Shown in pieces: positions 38,418 to 50,100 of a DNA stretch of 64,000 bases. The notes beneath the pieces were generated by a model, which ran no database searches, was not told where the DNA came from, and was given only the letters and a program-made list of their open reading frames with translations. The translations under genes were made by a program, and so were the position numbers. Each line of letters starts with the position of its first letter. The stretch's first letter is position 1. The DNA comes from Sorghum bicolor (taxonomy: Eukaryota; Streptophyta; Magnoliopsida; Poales; Poaceae): assembly GCF_000003195.3 (NCBI RefSeq), contig NC_012873.2, positions 45,971,022-46,035,021 on the forward strand. The letters are read 5' to 3'.

Positions 38418-39788
38418 TCAACGAGATCTGCAATATTTATTATAGACATATGCATCGACAACCGCCCTTTTAAAGTTTTTGTAAATAGAAAGGAAGAGGG
38501 GGTTGGAGATCTCAAATATGGTAATGTTGGAGAGACCAATAGATTGGGAAGATGTTTCATATGAGCATGGAGTAAATGAAGTGGTTATGAAGTAAATTCT
38601 ATGCTCATTAATGTTATCTTCGTCTCCAATCTGAATGTTCAGAGTTTCTCCTAGATTGGTCTCACCTATGTCCTCTTCTGTAGTTGGATGAACCTCATCT
38701 TCAAAGGGAGTCAAGAACTCACCATTTGAAATTGAGCCAAAGTCAGAATCCATTAAGGCTTCTTCCTTATCCATCCATTCTACACATTCTAGCCATTTAG
38801 AACTTGTGATCAGGAAAGGGGAGGTGTTAGAATTTTCTATATGGCTTAGCTCTCCTTCACCTGATATGTCATCCTCGTCTTCTTCATAACAGGAACCAGG
38901 ACATTCTCTAAGAGAACCATTATTGCAAGAATTTGAATTATCCCTGCTTGAAGGTCTCTTATGGAACCAAAAGTCTAAACCATCAGTATCTGAAAGATTT
39001 AAGGTCGGAATTCCTTCCTCCCTTGCAGAATTTTGGGGTATTGATGGTTTAGGATCGATAGCTAAAGTTTGGGATTGAAGTGGTTGTGATCTGGCTATCG
39101 GAACTTCTTCTTCTTGTCTAGGAATTGGTTCTGTCTCTTTCTCAGGGATATAAAAGCTAGGAGACTTTCCGCTCATTAAATCAATCAAATTCCAAGCTTC
39201 ACTAGCGGATAGGTGGTGGAAAGATACTCCAGAGGCCGCATGAAGGGTTTGCTTATTTTCCCTACTAAGAACCTCAAAAAAGTGGATTAGAAGAACTTCT
39301 TCTGGAATAGAAAGCTTTGGGCCAGTGAGAGTAAGGTTAATGAAGCGGTCCCATGATTTGCCAAGAGATTCTTCTTCCAGTTGTCTAAAAGAAAGAATCT
39401 CACGCCGAAGTTCCACCACTTTGGAGATTGGAAAATATTTTAAAAGAAAACTATTATGTAACTCCTTCCAATCTCCATGAACCCTCCCTACTTTGAGTTT
39501 ATACCAATGTCTAGCTTTTCCCGTTAAAGAGAACGGAAAGAGCTTCCATTTAAGGGTCTCATCGGACATGCCTTCTATGCGAAGGAGGTCACAGACTCTA
39601 TAAAACTCTCTTAGGTGTGTGTATGGGTTTTCCTCACCTTCTCCTGAGAAAGGTTGTTTTTGAACAAATTCTATGTATTCGGGGTCTATCTCAAAACTAG
39701 ATGCTATGATAGGCTTTGAAGATTTTGGTGGTTCGAGATGTGTGCCCGTAGGTCTATGAAATTCGTAGATAGACATGTTTGAATTCAT
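38418..39788 (-). CDS. Gag of element B (intact, 456 residues)
   Basis: It runs from ATG at 39788 to a stop at 38418 with no break. Residues about 40-220 form a Retrotrans_gag capsid domain (NPYTHLREFYRVCDLL, KWKLFPFSLTGKARHWY, FLLKYFP, ESLGKSWDRFINL). The rest is acidic and Ser-rich with no zinc knuckle, and the end KNFKRAVVDAYVYNKYCRSR is shared with C. It starts 134 bp after the primer site. In a retroelement, Gag forms the particle that packages RNA. An intact Gag in an element with no RT or integrase suggests B was mobilised by partners supplying Pol. Its reading frame escaped C, which landed 300 bp downstream. Confidence 0.85.
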   Translation of the reverse strand: MNSNMSIYEFHRPTGTHLEPPKSSKPIIASSFEIDPEYIEFVQKQPFSGEGEENPYTHLREFYRVCDLLRIEGMSDETLKWKLFPFSLTGKARHWYKLKVGRVHGDWKELHNSFLLKYFPISKVVELRREILSFRQLEEESLGKSWDRFINLTLTGPKLSIPEEVLLIHFFEVLSRENKQTLHAASGVSFHHLSASEAWNLIDLMSGKSPSFYIPEKETEPIPRQEEEVPIARSQPLQSQTLAIDPKPSIPQNSAREEGIPTLNLSDTDGLDFWFHKRPSSRDNSNSCNNGSLRECPGSCYEEDEDDISGEGELSHIENSNTSPFLITSSKWLECVEWMDKEEALMDSDFGSISNGEFLTPFEDEVHPTTEEDIGETNLGETLNIQIGDEDNINEHRIYFITTSFTPCSYETSSQSIGLSNITIFEISNPLFLSIYKNFKRAVVDAYVYNKYCRSR

Positions 39789-39921
39789 GATAGACCAGAG
39801 ATCAAGGATTAGATAAGAAGAAAGATTAGCAGAGATGAGGCAATGGATAAAAGGAAAATATATATATTTTTATTTTTTTAGAAAATGATTAAGCTAGTTT
39901 GTAGTCAACTCAGCAACCGTT

Positions 39922-39939
39922 TCCCCGACAACGGTGCCA
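39922..39939 (-). other. Primer-binding site of element B
   Basis: On the minus strand TGGCACCGTTGTCGGGGA, 8 bp after the LTR end. It differs from C's tRNA-Asp site at two positions, both readable as G-to-A or C-to-T changes. Confidence 0.75.
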
Positions 39940-39947
39940 AAAATGCT

Positions 39948-41287
39948 TGTTGACACTTGCTAACACCACTTGAATACTAGGTTGTCATCCCCAGCATGGC
40001 ACTAGAGTGTACTATGGTATTTATACGCACACAGATAATCCGCAAGCGCACGGATATCGTTGAAGCTTTTACCCGGTTAAAGGTTTTATCGTATCCACAG
40101 GGAAACGGGAGAACCAACTACGCTCTAACTTAACCAAGATAGATAGATAGGTGTGAATAGGAAAGATGGTAGAATCGAATAAGAACAATATTAAAGGTAA
40201 GATAACAGTGAGTGATAATATGGGAATAGAGATTAGAGCAATTCTAGTATATGGGCGATGGTAGCAGAATAGAGAGGGTAACTATGGTTTCTCTACTTCA
40301 AAGGGGTATGTCTATGTCTGGGATGAACCACGTGATAAGATTATACCACAAAGGATGCTTATCCATAGGCCGATAAACCCTACCCGTCCTGCTAACGAGA
40401 GGTGGACTATAGAGGACCAACGTAACTGTCACCTACGTGGCCTACCACACGATCCAGCTAGATAGGGGATATCCACAAGTAATCTAGATCTAAGCACCTC
40501 GCTTACACCTATACTACAACTCTAACCTATAGCGTCCTATAGATTAGAAGTACTCAAAAGAGTTGTGAACCAGAACATACATGATTAGTAATTGCATAAT
40601 GAATTAGAAGTAGATTACCAGAGTCATCCCATGAGCAAGCTTGATTAGAGCTTGATCATGATGAAGTACAACCGGAGGAAGAACTGACAGGCCGGCCTCT
40701 CCTCCAATCCTCCCTCGCTCTCCATCTTGCTACTATCTAGATCTACTCTAGTTTAGAGAAGAGAGGAGAGCTCTCATTTCTAAACCCTAGCTTTTGCTCT
40801 GTCTATGAATAATGAATAATGATCAAGGGGTGCCTCCTCCAGGGGCTAGGGGGTCTGGTTTTATAGTCCCCTCAAGTGAATATGGCCCGTTGGATCAAAC
40901 CGACATAGATTGAACGGTTATCCTTGATCCTTTAGGTCGGTGGAGATCTCCCGAGAAACAGAGTCCTGTTTGGACTCCAACAGAGGGCGGGCGCCAAGGG
41001 AAACAGGGCGGGCGCCCTGCCTCTGGCCCCTCTCGGCCTTCGCTTCCTTCCCGTGGCTTCTGGAGTCTTCTAGATGTAAGATAATTGCGCGGCACGTTAA
41101 TATCTCTATGTAATCCCGACGTGTGGGCCTTTCTTCCGTATTTCCTGATAACCCCATGCAGAAATAGACAAACACCAAAACTCGTGGAATTCTGTCAGAT
41201 AAAACCCTAAGTCTAGATGTTGATTTCATTTGGATCCTTTTCTTTGTTTATTTGATAATTAAATTTGATACTTAAGGACCGTCAACA
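39948..41287 (-). repeat. 5' LTR of element B
   Basis: 1340 bp, ends TGTTGA...TCAACA, partner of 25448-26787. Followed on the plus strand by the target duplication ACATC. Confidence 0.95.
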
Positions 41288-42223
41288 ACATCCAAAGGGC
41301 GCCCGCATCGTCTATGAATCCTATTATTAAACCTTGGGCATTTAGGGGTTGGGCTATTGATCTCATCGGTCAAATTTATCCACCATCAAGCAAGGGGCAT
41401 AAGTTTATCTTGGTTGCCACTGATTATTTCACCAAGTGGGTTGAGGCTATTCCCTTGAAGAAAGTGACATCAGCTAATATAATTGATTTTGTAAAGAAGC
41501 ATATTGTTTACCAAATTGGCATTCCCCAAACAATTACTACCGATCAGGGTACTATGTTTACATCAGGAGAGTTTGATGAGTTTGCAATCGGTATGGGGAT
41601 TAAGGTGTTGAATTCTTCTCCTTACTATGCTCAAGCTAATGGGCAGGCCGAAGCTTCTAACAAAGGAATTATTAAGCTCATTAAACGGAAGATTGAGGAA
41701 AATCCTAGGCGATGGCACACACTGTTAAATAAAGCTTTGTGGTCATATCGAATGGTGTGTCATGGTTCAACCAAAGTGTCACCTTACCAATTGGTGTATG
41801 GACATGATACTACCCTAGGAAATTAAAACTGGTTCCAGGCGGATGTTTTCTCAAGACCAGCTAATTGTCGATGACTATGCTACTTTGATGAAAGATGAGT
41901 TGGATGATTTAGCAGAGCATCGGTTAAGAGCTTTAATCAGCATAGAAGAGAATAAAAAGAGAGTTGCTAAGTGGTATGACAAGAAAGTAAAGGCCAAAGA
42001 ATTTGCCGATGGAGATTTGGTGTGGAAACTGATTCTACCAATTGGGACTAAAAGCTCAAAATTTAGGAAATGGTCTCCTAATTGGTAGGGTCCTTATTGG
42101 ATAAATCAATCTGCTCCTAGCAATGCTTATATTTTAGAAACTCTCGAAGGAGTTGAATTTCCCAGAGCATTAAATGGAAAAGATTTGAAGAGATACTACC
42201 CTAGTATGTGGATGGACGCATAG
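41288..42223 (+). pseudogene. Integrase catalytic and C-terminal part of element A
   Basis: It continues the frame broken at 25447. Catalytic Asp is in WAIDLIGQIYPPSS (about 41352), second Asp in ITTDQGTMFTSG (about 41540) and Glu in NGQAEASNKG (about 41650), so the DDE residues are intact. Stops at 41824-41826 and about 42086 interrupt the C-terminal domain (GPYW...GKDLKRYYPSMWMDA). It ends at TAG 42221-42223, 155 bp from the end of the converging antisense gene. Confidence 0.85.
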
Positions 42224-42377
42224 AAGTTTAAATACCGATAACAATCCTATCGGCTGGATAAAATGTCAAGTGTATCTGGGGCCATGCATAGAGTTTAAGT
42301 GCCGATAACAATCCTATCGGCTGAACCAAATGATTAAAGTTTTGAGGGAGAAATTAAACAAGCTGCTGATGAAAATT
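42224..42377 (+). repeat. Intergenic spacer with a duplicated CCGATAACAATCCTATCGGC word
   Basis: The 20-bp word occurs at about 42234 and 42302. Each is itself near-palindromic (CCGATA...TATCGG), so it could form a small stem between the converging integrase and antisense genes, for example as a terminator or 3'-end signal. Confidence 0.6.
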
Positions 42378-45300
42378 TCACAGGTTCAACAAGGATTGGA
42401 TGGCCGATATTGCGCGCAAACGGATCTGATTGACCTCCTCTATCTCTCGAGTATCCTCATCGGCAGAACCTTCCACCAGCTTTAGCTTCTTCTTCATGTG
42501 CAATGCTTTTCGAGCTTGGACACCTCTTTCTTGCTGAAGAATCTTGAGTGCATCGGGCAGTTGGTTTTCCTCCTGTTGGGCTTGAGTCAGAGCTTCCTCC
42601 ACCTGTTTGAGTTCAGCTAGCAAAGCCTCTCTTTTGGCCGATAGATCAGAAATTCTTTGTTTCAGCTCGGTGCCTAAGGATTGCAGAACGCCAATGCTCT
42701 TGTGCTTCTTATTGGCAGAATGCTTCACTTGCAGCATCTCCTCTTTAAGTTGGGCATAATCTGCTCTATCGGGAAGACGCTGAGTGGCTTTTTAATACTG
42801 GAGCTGACGACTTTCTAGGTGAGCAGCTTGAAAAGGATCTCTTCAGCATCGGCTGGGATCTGGCCATGGAGAATCTTGAATATAGCTTTGGCCGGGTCGG
42901 AATCGTCCACTAGCTGAGCTGTGTCTTTATGCAACATAGCTAGTAAATCATCCAACTTGGTCTTGATTTCTGCCGATGTAATACCAACTGCCTTTGAGGA
43001 GCTTGCTTCTTCACCTTCATCATTAGAGATATCGATGGCAAAGGAGAATAGGCTATCGGGAGAGTGTTGCTCCTAAAAAAAGAAGATAAGTTATCCAGAA
43101 TTAAGTATTGACAATGCAAAATCTAGTGAATCTGGTAACTTACTTGCTTCAAGGCGATTTCTTGTCTCTGGCGAGAAGACACAGCTGGCACCATAGTTTA
43201 TCGGCTGGAGTTGCCGATGGAATATCTTCAACTAAAAATTACCAAAGGTTATAATGATATTGAAAGAAATCATCGGTAATGATCATGTAATTGGTATTTT
43301 ACCTTGAGGGGGAATGGCAATTGTGTGATCAGGAGGGATAGCCGATGATGTGCCCAGATCGACTGAGTTAGTGGTTTGCCTAGATACATCGGCTGGGTCT
43401 GCTTGTGGAGGAGAAAGAGCTTCTTGTGGCTAGGGCACCGATCGAGGAGGAGAAGGTGCTACTTGGATCGCGGATGCTGGATGAGGCAGAGAGGATGGTG
43501 TTGTCTTCTGTCGCTTTGGTTGGGTATTGGTGCTCTTTGGACCTTTTCTCTTGGTGGGGCCTGACTGGGCTGGGGGCATCGGCACCTGATGCTTGAGTGC
43601 TCTTGGTCTTTGCCGATGCACCAGTCTACTATTTCAAAAACCAAAATTTCGTAAGTTCGATATAAGAAAAGGTATTGATGGAGTTTTGCTGAAGTTTGGT
43701 GCAAAACAGAGTTACCGATGACGTTCCCGTTGCAGCCGATGTACCCTGAAAAGATAATGTGAGTGTGGGATGAAATTGGTATGATAGGAAAAAATTGAGA
43801 ATTTACCATGAAAGCTTGTGCCAAAGTGGCAGAAGCTACCAATGGAGAAACTTTAGACCGCTTGGTGGTTGTCTTTTTGAGGCGGATGGTTTGGTGCATC
43901 AAAGTTGCTACACTTGGCACATTGTGGCCGATCAGAGAGATTGGACCTGATTGGAGGAGGTCAATCGGCCTTCCACTTCTGCTCACCGTCAGTGCTGGGT
44001 CGTCAGCCTGTTGAGATGAAAGAGGGTGAGTTGCCGATAAAGTTAAAACTAACAAAAGGACTAAAGTATCGGCAAGGAACTTACATTGTCATCGGGAACT
44101 TCATACTCAGGGTCAATCATGTTACGGTACGTGTGGACCGATACCCTGAACAGATGCTTGTTCCATTCTTCCCACCAATGTTTGTATAACTGAGTAATAA
44201 AGAGGGCTGTATCCCAAGCCGATAGATCGATGTCTGTTGTATCGGCGTATGGCTGGAGTTGAGCTATCTTGATCCACTCAAGTCCGCTGGTTATTGTCTC
44301 CCTTGGTTTTACAACATCGGCATAACAAAGTCTAATCGGCAGTTGACCAAAGGCCAGTTGGCGAGCTAATGCCGATGGGTTGTAAAACTCATAGGTGGTG
44401 TTAATGTTCTTCCCACTGCCAAAGTTGTTTACTGGGATTGCTCTTGGGGTGATGATTGCCATCATCAGATCATTGTCTTTGTTAAGAGCATTATCAAAAG
44501 GGTGGAAAGTGAGCGGAAATCTTGTCTCTGGGTCTTCATAAGGCATCCATGCTCGCTGATCTTTAGAAAGGCCATCATACAGAGTTTGGAAGAATCGGCC
44601 AATCTGGTTTTTGTTGGAGCCAGTACTAGGGAGAACTATAACGGCTTCACCATAATTGAGGGGTGAGCGCATTACCGATTCATCATCTGCCAGTTCATAA
44701 TCTTCGACGATGTCTCGGGGGAACTGTTGTGTAAAGAAGTCAAATCGAAGGCGTTTGTGCATGTGGATGTTGAGCCACATGTTGATAAACCACCAAGGGC
44801 CTCCTAGATTGCCGATGAGTTCACCTAGCAGAAGTTTCTCGGTTACTTGATGGAGGAGGTGGTAAACAGAACCTAGTAGATATTGGCCAAGGGGGAATCG
44901 GTTGCCATCGGCTAGTCTCTCTGCTGCCGATAAGTAAACAGATGTTGGTCCTACCGATCGGTCGCAAAAGATAAATTTGTCTAGCCACATATTCAGAAAA
45001 GTGGCATGTTCTCTCTGACCAACGGATCCTGTTCGTTGATATTTCTAAATATACCCTAGCTAGCCACCGATGTTGCGGGTTTCTACTTTGAATTTGGCTT
45101 TGCGGCCGAATAACTGGCCATCATCGGTAGTAGCAACATCTAAACTAGTGAGCATAACTACATCGGCAAGTGTGGGGGAAGCTAGGCCGTGGCCGAAAAT
45201 AAAAGCACTAAAAGTATCTGACCAGAAGTATGAGGCAGCTATCAGCATTGATTCATTTCTTTCCATATCGGCAATGGAAAGCCTGATGCACTTGTCTATT

Positions 45301-45806
45301 TTATGTTCACCCCAATATACTTCATTGGTTTTACGGACCCTTAAAAACCAATCTTTCCATCCTTTGGGGGGGTTTCGCCAGGATCGGAAAGTCTCCTTCC
45401 ATAGATCTAAAGAAAAATATTTGGCCCTAAAAGGAATTCTATTGGTTTCTGCATTTATCAGATCGGTAGGATCTGGATCACCCATCGGACCGAGGCACTG
45501 GAGGTGGGGTTGTTCAGTAGGAATAACAATTTTGTCGCTCAACTCTTAAAGTTTGAAGATTGGAAGAATAGAAAGACAAGGAGAAGAAAAAGCTAAGTAA
45601 GTAGTCTTGCAAATAGGTAAAGAGTTGCAGTAAAGGAATGAGAACGGATTAACCTCAGGCATGATGAAGTTGACGGCCATTTCTTCTTGGAGAAGAAGAA
45701 GGAGTCGAAGACTTGGAAGTTCTTGGGGAAGTTCTTTGTTGCCCGGGCTCTTGAGTTCTTCATCAATGCCGCCGCCAGAAGATGAATCTGGGAAGGAGGA
45801 TGGCAA
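42378..45806 (-). pseudogene. Antisense gene of element A: plant mobile domain (PMD)-like protein with coiled-coil tail
   Basis: It is spliced, opposite to gag-pol. Exon 1 is 45806-45654 (ends MPE). Exon 2 is 45542-44085 in one frame with two TAG stops near 45061 (Trp and Gln positions). It carries FRSWRNPPKGW, SYFWSDTFSAFIFGHGLASP, TLADVVMLTSLDV and LGGPWWFINMWLN, as in grass aminotransferase-like plant mobile domain proteins. Further exons are 44007-43807, 43745-43716 and about 43627-43303 (Pro-rich with KRKGPKSTNTQPKRQK, bipartite nuclear-signal-like). Last exons from about 43077 end at 42378 as a coiled coil (LKQRISDLSAKREALLAELK). Host PMD proteins such as Arabidopsis MAIN and MAIL1 act in transcriptional silencing. 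The retrotransposon version has no known function. Confidence 0.7.
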
Positions 45807-46238
45807 GGTGGGGAAAGAGTGTTGAAGAAGTTGGTATTTACCGATTAAAGTGAGCAGGGGTATTTTTGACTTATCTCTTTGCCATATCCGTTAAATTCGA
45901 GGGTGTTCAGGTGGATATGGTGACTGTTCGCACGACAATCAAGGGATTGTGCAGGTGATTTGACAACAAGTAATCATGACTTTTGGAGATACTTTACTGT
46001 ACATGATCTTTTGGTCGGCACATCGGCAGTCAAACTTAACAAACAGTTGTCGATGAGCGTGTTTCCATGAGATTTGGTTCGGGTGGTTGAGAGATTCGAG
46101 GTATTTGTTGGAGATCCAAATTAAGGTTGGATTTGGTAATTAATTGCTGTCAGAAGGAAATAATTGTGAAAAGGTCATCATTATCAGGAGAGAATTTTGG
46201 AGCATTAATGATTTTATACTCCGAAATTAGGGTGCATG
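45807..46238 (+). other. 3' untranslated region of A / upstream region of its antisense gene
   Basis: No ORF. It should contain the antisense gene's promoter, but I see no convincing TATA box. The polypurine tract before the LTR is weak (CCGAAATTAGGGTGCATG). Confidence 0.5.
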
Positions 46239-46967
46239 TGTTGACACCGTTTTTTGACACGAATTGGGATAGTCAATGAAGCTTGGATCGGCAGTTAGAG
46301 AAGTAGTGTGTCTGACTGATAAGGAGGTTGCCGATGGCCTATGATGCCGATGACAAGACAACAGGAGGAAGATATGGCTAAGTCCAGAGACGGTTGCTCA
46401 TCGGTGCCGATGGCTGATTTTGGTGATTGCCGATGCCGAAGAATGATAGTATGCTGATGATAATGAAGGAAGACACGAGGGTTGTCGAGAAGGCAACGGT
46501 GGTGTGCCAATTACCCAGAATTGATAGATTGTTACTTTCCATAATTGTTAGAATTTATTTTATGCACGAGTTCTCTTTGGTTTGGAACTAAAAATCCTAG
46601 CTGTATCTTGTTGTAACTCTTTAGGACAGAGTATAAATATAGGCCTAGTAGCGATGTAAGAGGACAATCAATCAATATCAAACACAAGTTTTACATCTAC
46701 TTTTGCATCTACTTTTTCGACGACTTCGTCAACTCGCATATTTTCTTTTAGTTACGAGTTCTTAAGAATTCATCGAGTCATACTCGACGGGTTCTCGAGT
46801 TCCACGTGAATACCTCTTGGCCGTGGCATCCGGACGCATCGCTGTTGTCGGGATCAAAGTATTCGAGTTACGACCTTTGTCGATTGTAAGGTCAAATCGG
46901 CTGGCACGCCTTAACGTTGAATCGGGTATTAGCCCTTTGTGTTTGCAGATCCACTTTTACATCAACA
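46239..46967 (+). repeat. 3' LTR of element A
   Basis: It runs TGTTGACACC to ACATCAACA, 729 bp, with TATA box GTATAAATA at about 46629. It aligns with the 5' remnant 12769-13315. GCCGAT/ATCGGC occurs six times. Confidence 0.85.
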
Positions 46968-47165
46968 ATTATTCTAGTGTATTACTTGGCTTAAAGGACT
47001 TTTTAGTATATTATTCTAGTATATTATGAATTGTAGTGTTTTGAATTGTTATGAAATATATTGTGCTACTATATTATTCTAGTGTATTACTTGGCTTAAA
47101 ATATTCTAGTATTATTTTTTTAGTTTGGAGAACTTTAGCACTTATATTATTCTAGTGTATTATTT
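46968..47165 (+). repeat. AT-rich direct repeats 5' of the G gene
   Basis: TATTCTAGTGTATTACTTGG followed by CTTAAA occurs at 46969 and about 47076, and a shortened TATTCTAGTGTATTA near 47146. Probably intron or 5' flank of the G gene. Confidence 0.6.
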
Positions 47166-47181
47166 TTTAGCAGACATAGAA

Positions 47182-50100
47182 ATGGCCGACCGTTCTCACG
47201 ATGATCCAGATTATATGGAAGATGCCATTCAAAATATGATCGACGACGATAGTCAGTACTTTATTAACTACAACGAGATCATGCAAGACAATTTGACTGA
47301 GCAAGAAGAGGGCAATGCCTCTCAGCAACAAGAGGGCAATGCGCCTGAGCAACAACTTGTCGTGCAACAAGGAAATACTGCGAGGTATGTAAATGTAAAC
47401 ATATATAATGCATCTCTTACATTAGGTTTTAGACTTACTTGGTTATTAATTTAGTATTTTTGTTTCTATATCTACGTGTAGCCTTCTGGATCAACCTCTA
47501 CGGGGAGAAGCATACCTCCACGAGGGCCAAAGAAGTCGTTGGAGGGCCGCTACGTAATCTCTGAGTTTGAGATAGCTACCGGCAGACCACTTGGTGAACA
47601 TGCAAATAAATATGTTGGTCACTGTGGATACCTTGTGAGAGACCAAATAGCGATTAGTGCTCGTGAATAGAGAGAGAAGCGAGGTGCTCCTGAAATCAGT
47701 TTTGTCTCTGATTGTGACAAGGAGTTAGTTTGGAAAGCTGTCACGGCGGTTTTCACCTTCGACACCAAAGATGAAGAGTTGAAGGTGCGAATTTATGACT
47801 GGATTATAAAGAAGATGGCGGTACTGTTCCAGAATGGGAAGAAGTCTTTGTACAATAAATTTGTCAAGAAAAATGAGACTCCAATTTTTAACCTCAAGCA
47901 ATATGTAAAGCTGAGGGCCTTCTGGGATGACTTCATGCAGTACAAAACATCAGAAGAGGGCGACGAACGTGCCATTAGGAATAAAGAGAATGCAAATAAA
48001 AAGACATACCACCATCATATGGGATCAGGTGGTTATAAGAGTGTTGTTCCCAAGTGGGACCGAATGGAACAGCAGATGAGACAATAGCAAAGAATTGGAG
48101 CGAGCGCTCGAAGCATTGGTTCTACGGTCAAGGGGGAAGCGTGGACCCAGACACCAGGGCGCTAGTTTGGGGCCAAGAAATCTCTAGAGTAGCAGAGAGA
48201 CTAGTCCGTGCACGAGAGGCGGTTCAGTCTGGTGAGTTCAGGCGTAACAGGGAGAAAGATGAACTCACGTATGCGCTTGAAAATCCTGAGCACGGTGGGC
48301 GTATGAGAGGCTATGGGGCAGTTCTGTGGCTGCATTCATTCCAAGCTGATCAAGAAACCTATTGAAGCCGCCAGAGAAAGAAGGACGAGGAGGCAGAGTG
48401 GATCCGCCGGCTGGAAGCTTTTGTTATGCAATCACAAGAGCGCGAGAAATCTCGTGAAGAATGGATGCAGGTGGAGATTAAAAGGCAAGTACAAGAAGCA
48501 CATAGTCAAATGAGGAAAGGGCAAGGTACATCACAGCCTGAGGTCAACATTAGCCCCCAAGGCCAGTTGAAAAGCAGTTGCGCATCCATGGAAGTACCAA
48601 CCATTCTGGATGACACAAAGCTACACTTCCCCATGGATGATGTCACAGAGGCTTTTACTACTTGTGAGCTGCATGTACCAGATGGGAATGCAACAAAAAA
48701 TGTGGCTATCGGTGTTGTCAACCCTATCGGCCGAACGAGAACTCCAAGAATCCATAATCGACCAGTACCTGCTGGATATGCTAGCGTCTCGGTTGATAGG
48801 GTTGAGAAAGGTTGTGGCAGTGTGCCTCTAGAAATAGAAGGGGGAGACAGAGAGAAGACCTTAGGTGAAGTTGAGAAGACGTCTATTTGTTGGCGCAAGT
48901 GCTTCATAATTATTCCTAGAATATCACTGTCGCCTCTTCCTCACCATAGGTTTGTGCGTGATTTTACTTCTTATATTATTTATTATGTATTGCATTCAAA
49001 TAAAGTTTGCTCACAGAACTTGTTATTGTTTTCTCTGCAGGGACTCCTCCAACCTAAGTCGAGTTCTTTCCCCAGCGCATCATAGTGCTGTGGGCGGTGA
49101 CAATGCTGGATCTCCTCCAACACCGCGGCGGCCACACCGACCCCGCCACCACCTCCACCACGGTCTCCACCTCCTCCACCGAGGTCTCCAACTCCTCCAC
49201 CGCGTTCTCCAACACCAAAAAGATCAGCCCCACCACCTCCACCGCCTGCATCGCCCTCTCCAAAGAGTACACGGTCAGTCCCATCGCCTCCAAAGCGAGG
49301 TAGTCACAAGCGGTCCACCCCAGAACGACCGAAGTCATCGGTCCCACCTCCAAAGAAGGCTGCCTCAGCAAAGAAAGCTAAGACACAAGAGAAATTATCT
49401 TATGAAAAGAGTGACGAGGAGGTAATTGCTGCATCGAAAGCTGAGGTCTAACAATTTTTCAATAAATTGAAGTAGGAAAGGAAAGAGCGGTGAAACCTAG
49501 AAAAGCCATACTTTTATGTAAAGCCAGAGGAACTGAAGAAGAAGGTGGCGGACCAGCAAAAGAAGCAGCGGGAAGCTCAGAATAAGCCAACACTTTTAGA
49601 CTATGAGCGCTCTCTGGTCAAGTCGTCACAACCTAGAAAGAGAGTAGTAAAGGGGGTCCCACAGCTCGGGGAAGTATCAAAACTAGTGCCCCCATTGATT
49701 GTGCCAAATCAATATGGCTCAAATGAAGACTTGATGCCAAAGAAATCCTTAATCTTGTCTGAGCTAGATTCACTTGAGCATTACTTTGGATAGAGCGGTC
49801 TAAATATTGAAGACATTGCCGCCATTGTTGGATGTCAAACTTTTGAAAAAGCTGAGGTACTTGATCAATGGAGGACAAGATATGAACCGAGCAGGAGTCT
49901 AATGAACTCTCAGCATTTAGATGAGCTCGGCACACAAATGTTTGCAATAAACAAGTGGTGCATGGAGGCATCTAAAAGGGCAGATAATTAGATTTCTGTT
50001 CGTATTCGACAACATCACTACTTCTGTGGAGATGACCTCATATACGTCCAGTTCGAAGAATTGCACCAATTATGTCACCTCGACGCTCTCGTCAAATCTC

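Larger units (their letters stand above)
25448..41287 (-). mobile_element. Element B: complete non-autonomous LTR retrotransposon, minus strand, interrupted by C
   Basis: Two 1340-bp LTRs (5': 39948-41287; 3': 25448-26787, in its own orientation) are flanked by the exact 5-bp target duplication ACATC (25443-25447 and 41288-41292). The internal region has a primer site (39922-39939), an intact gag ORF (38418-39788), noncoding sequence and a polypurine tract. There is no protease, RT or integrase. Removing B and one target copy makes A's integrase frame continuous. C lies inside at 30108-38110. Confidence 0.95.
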
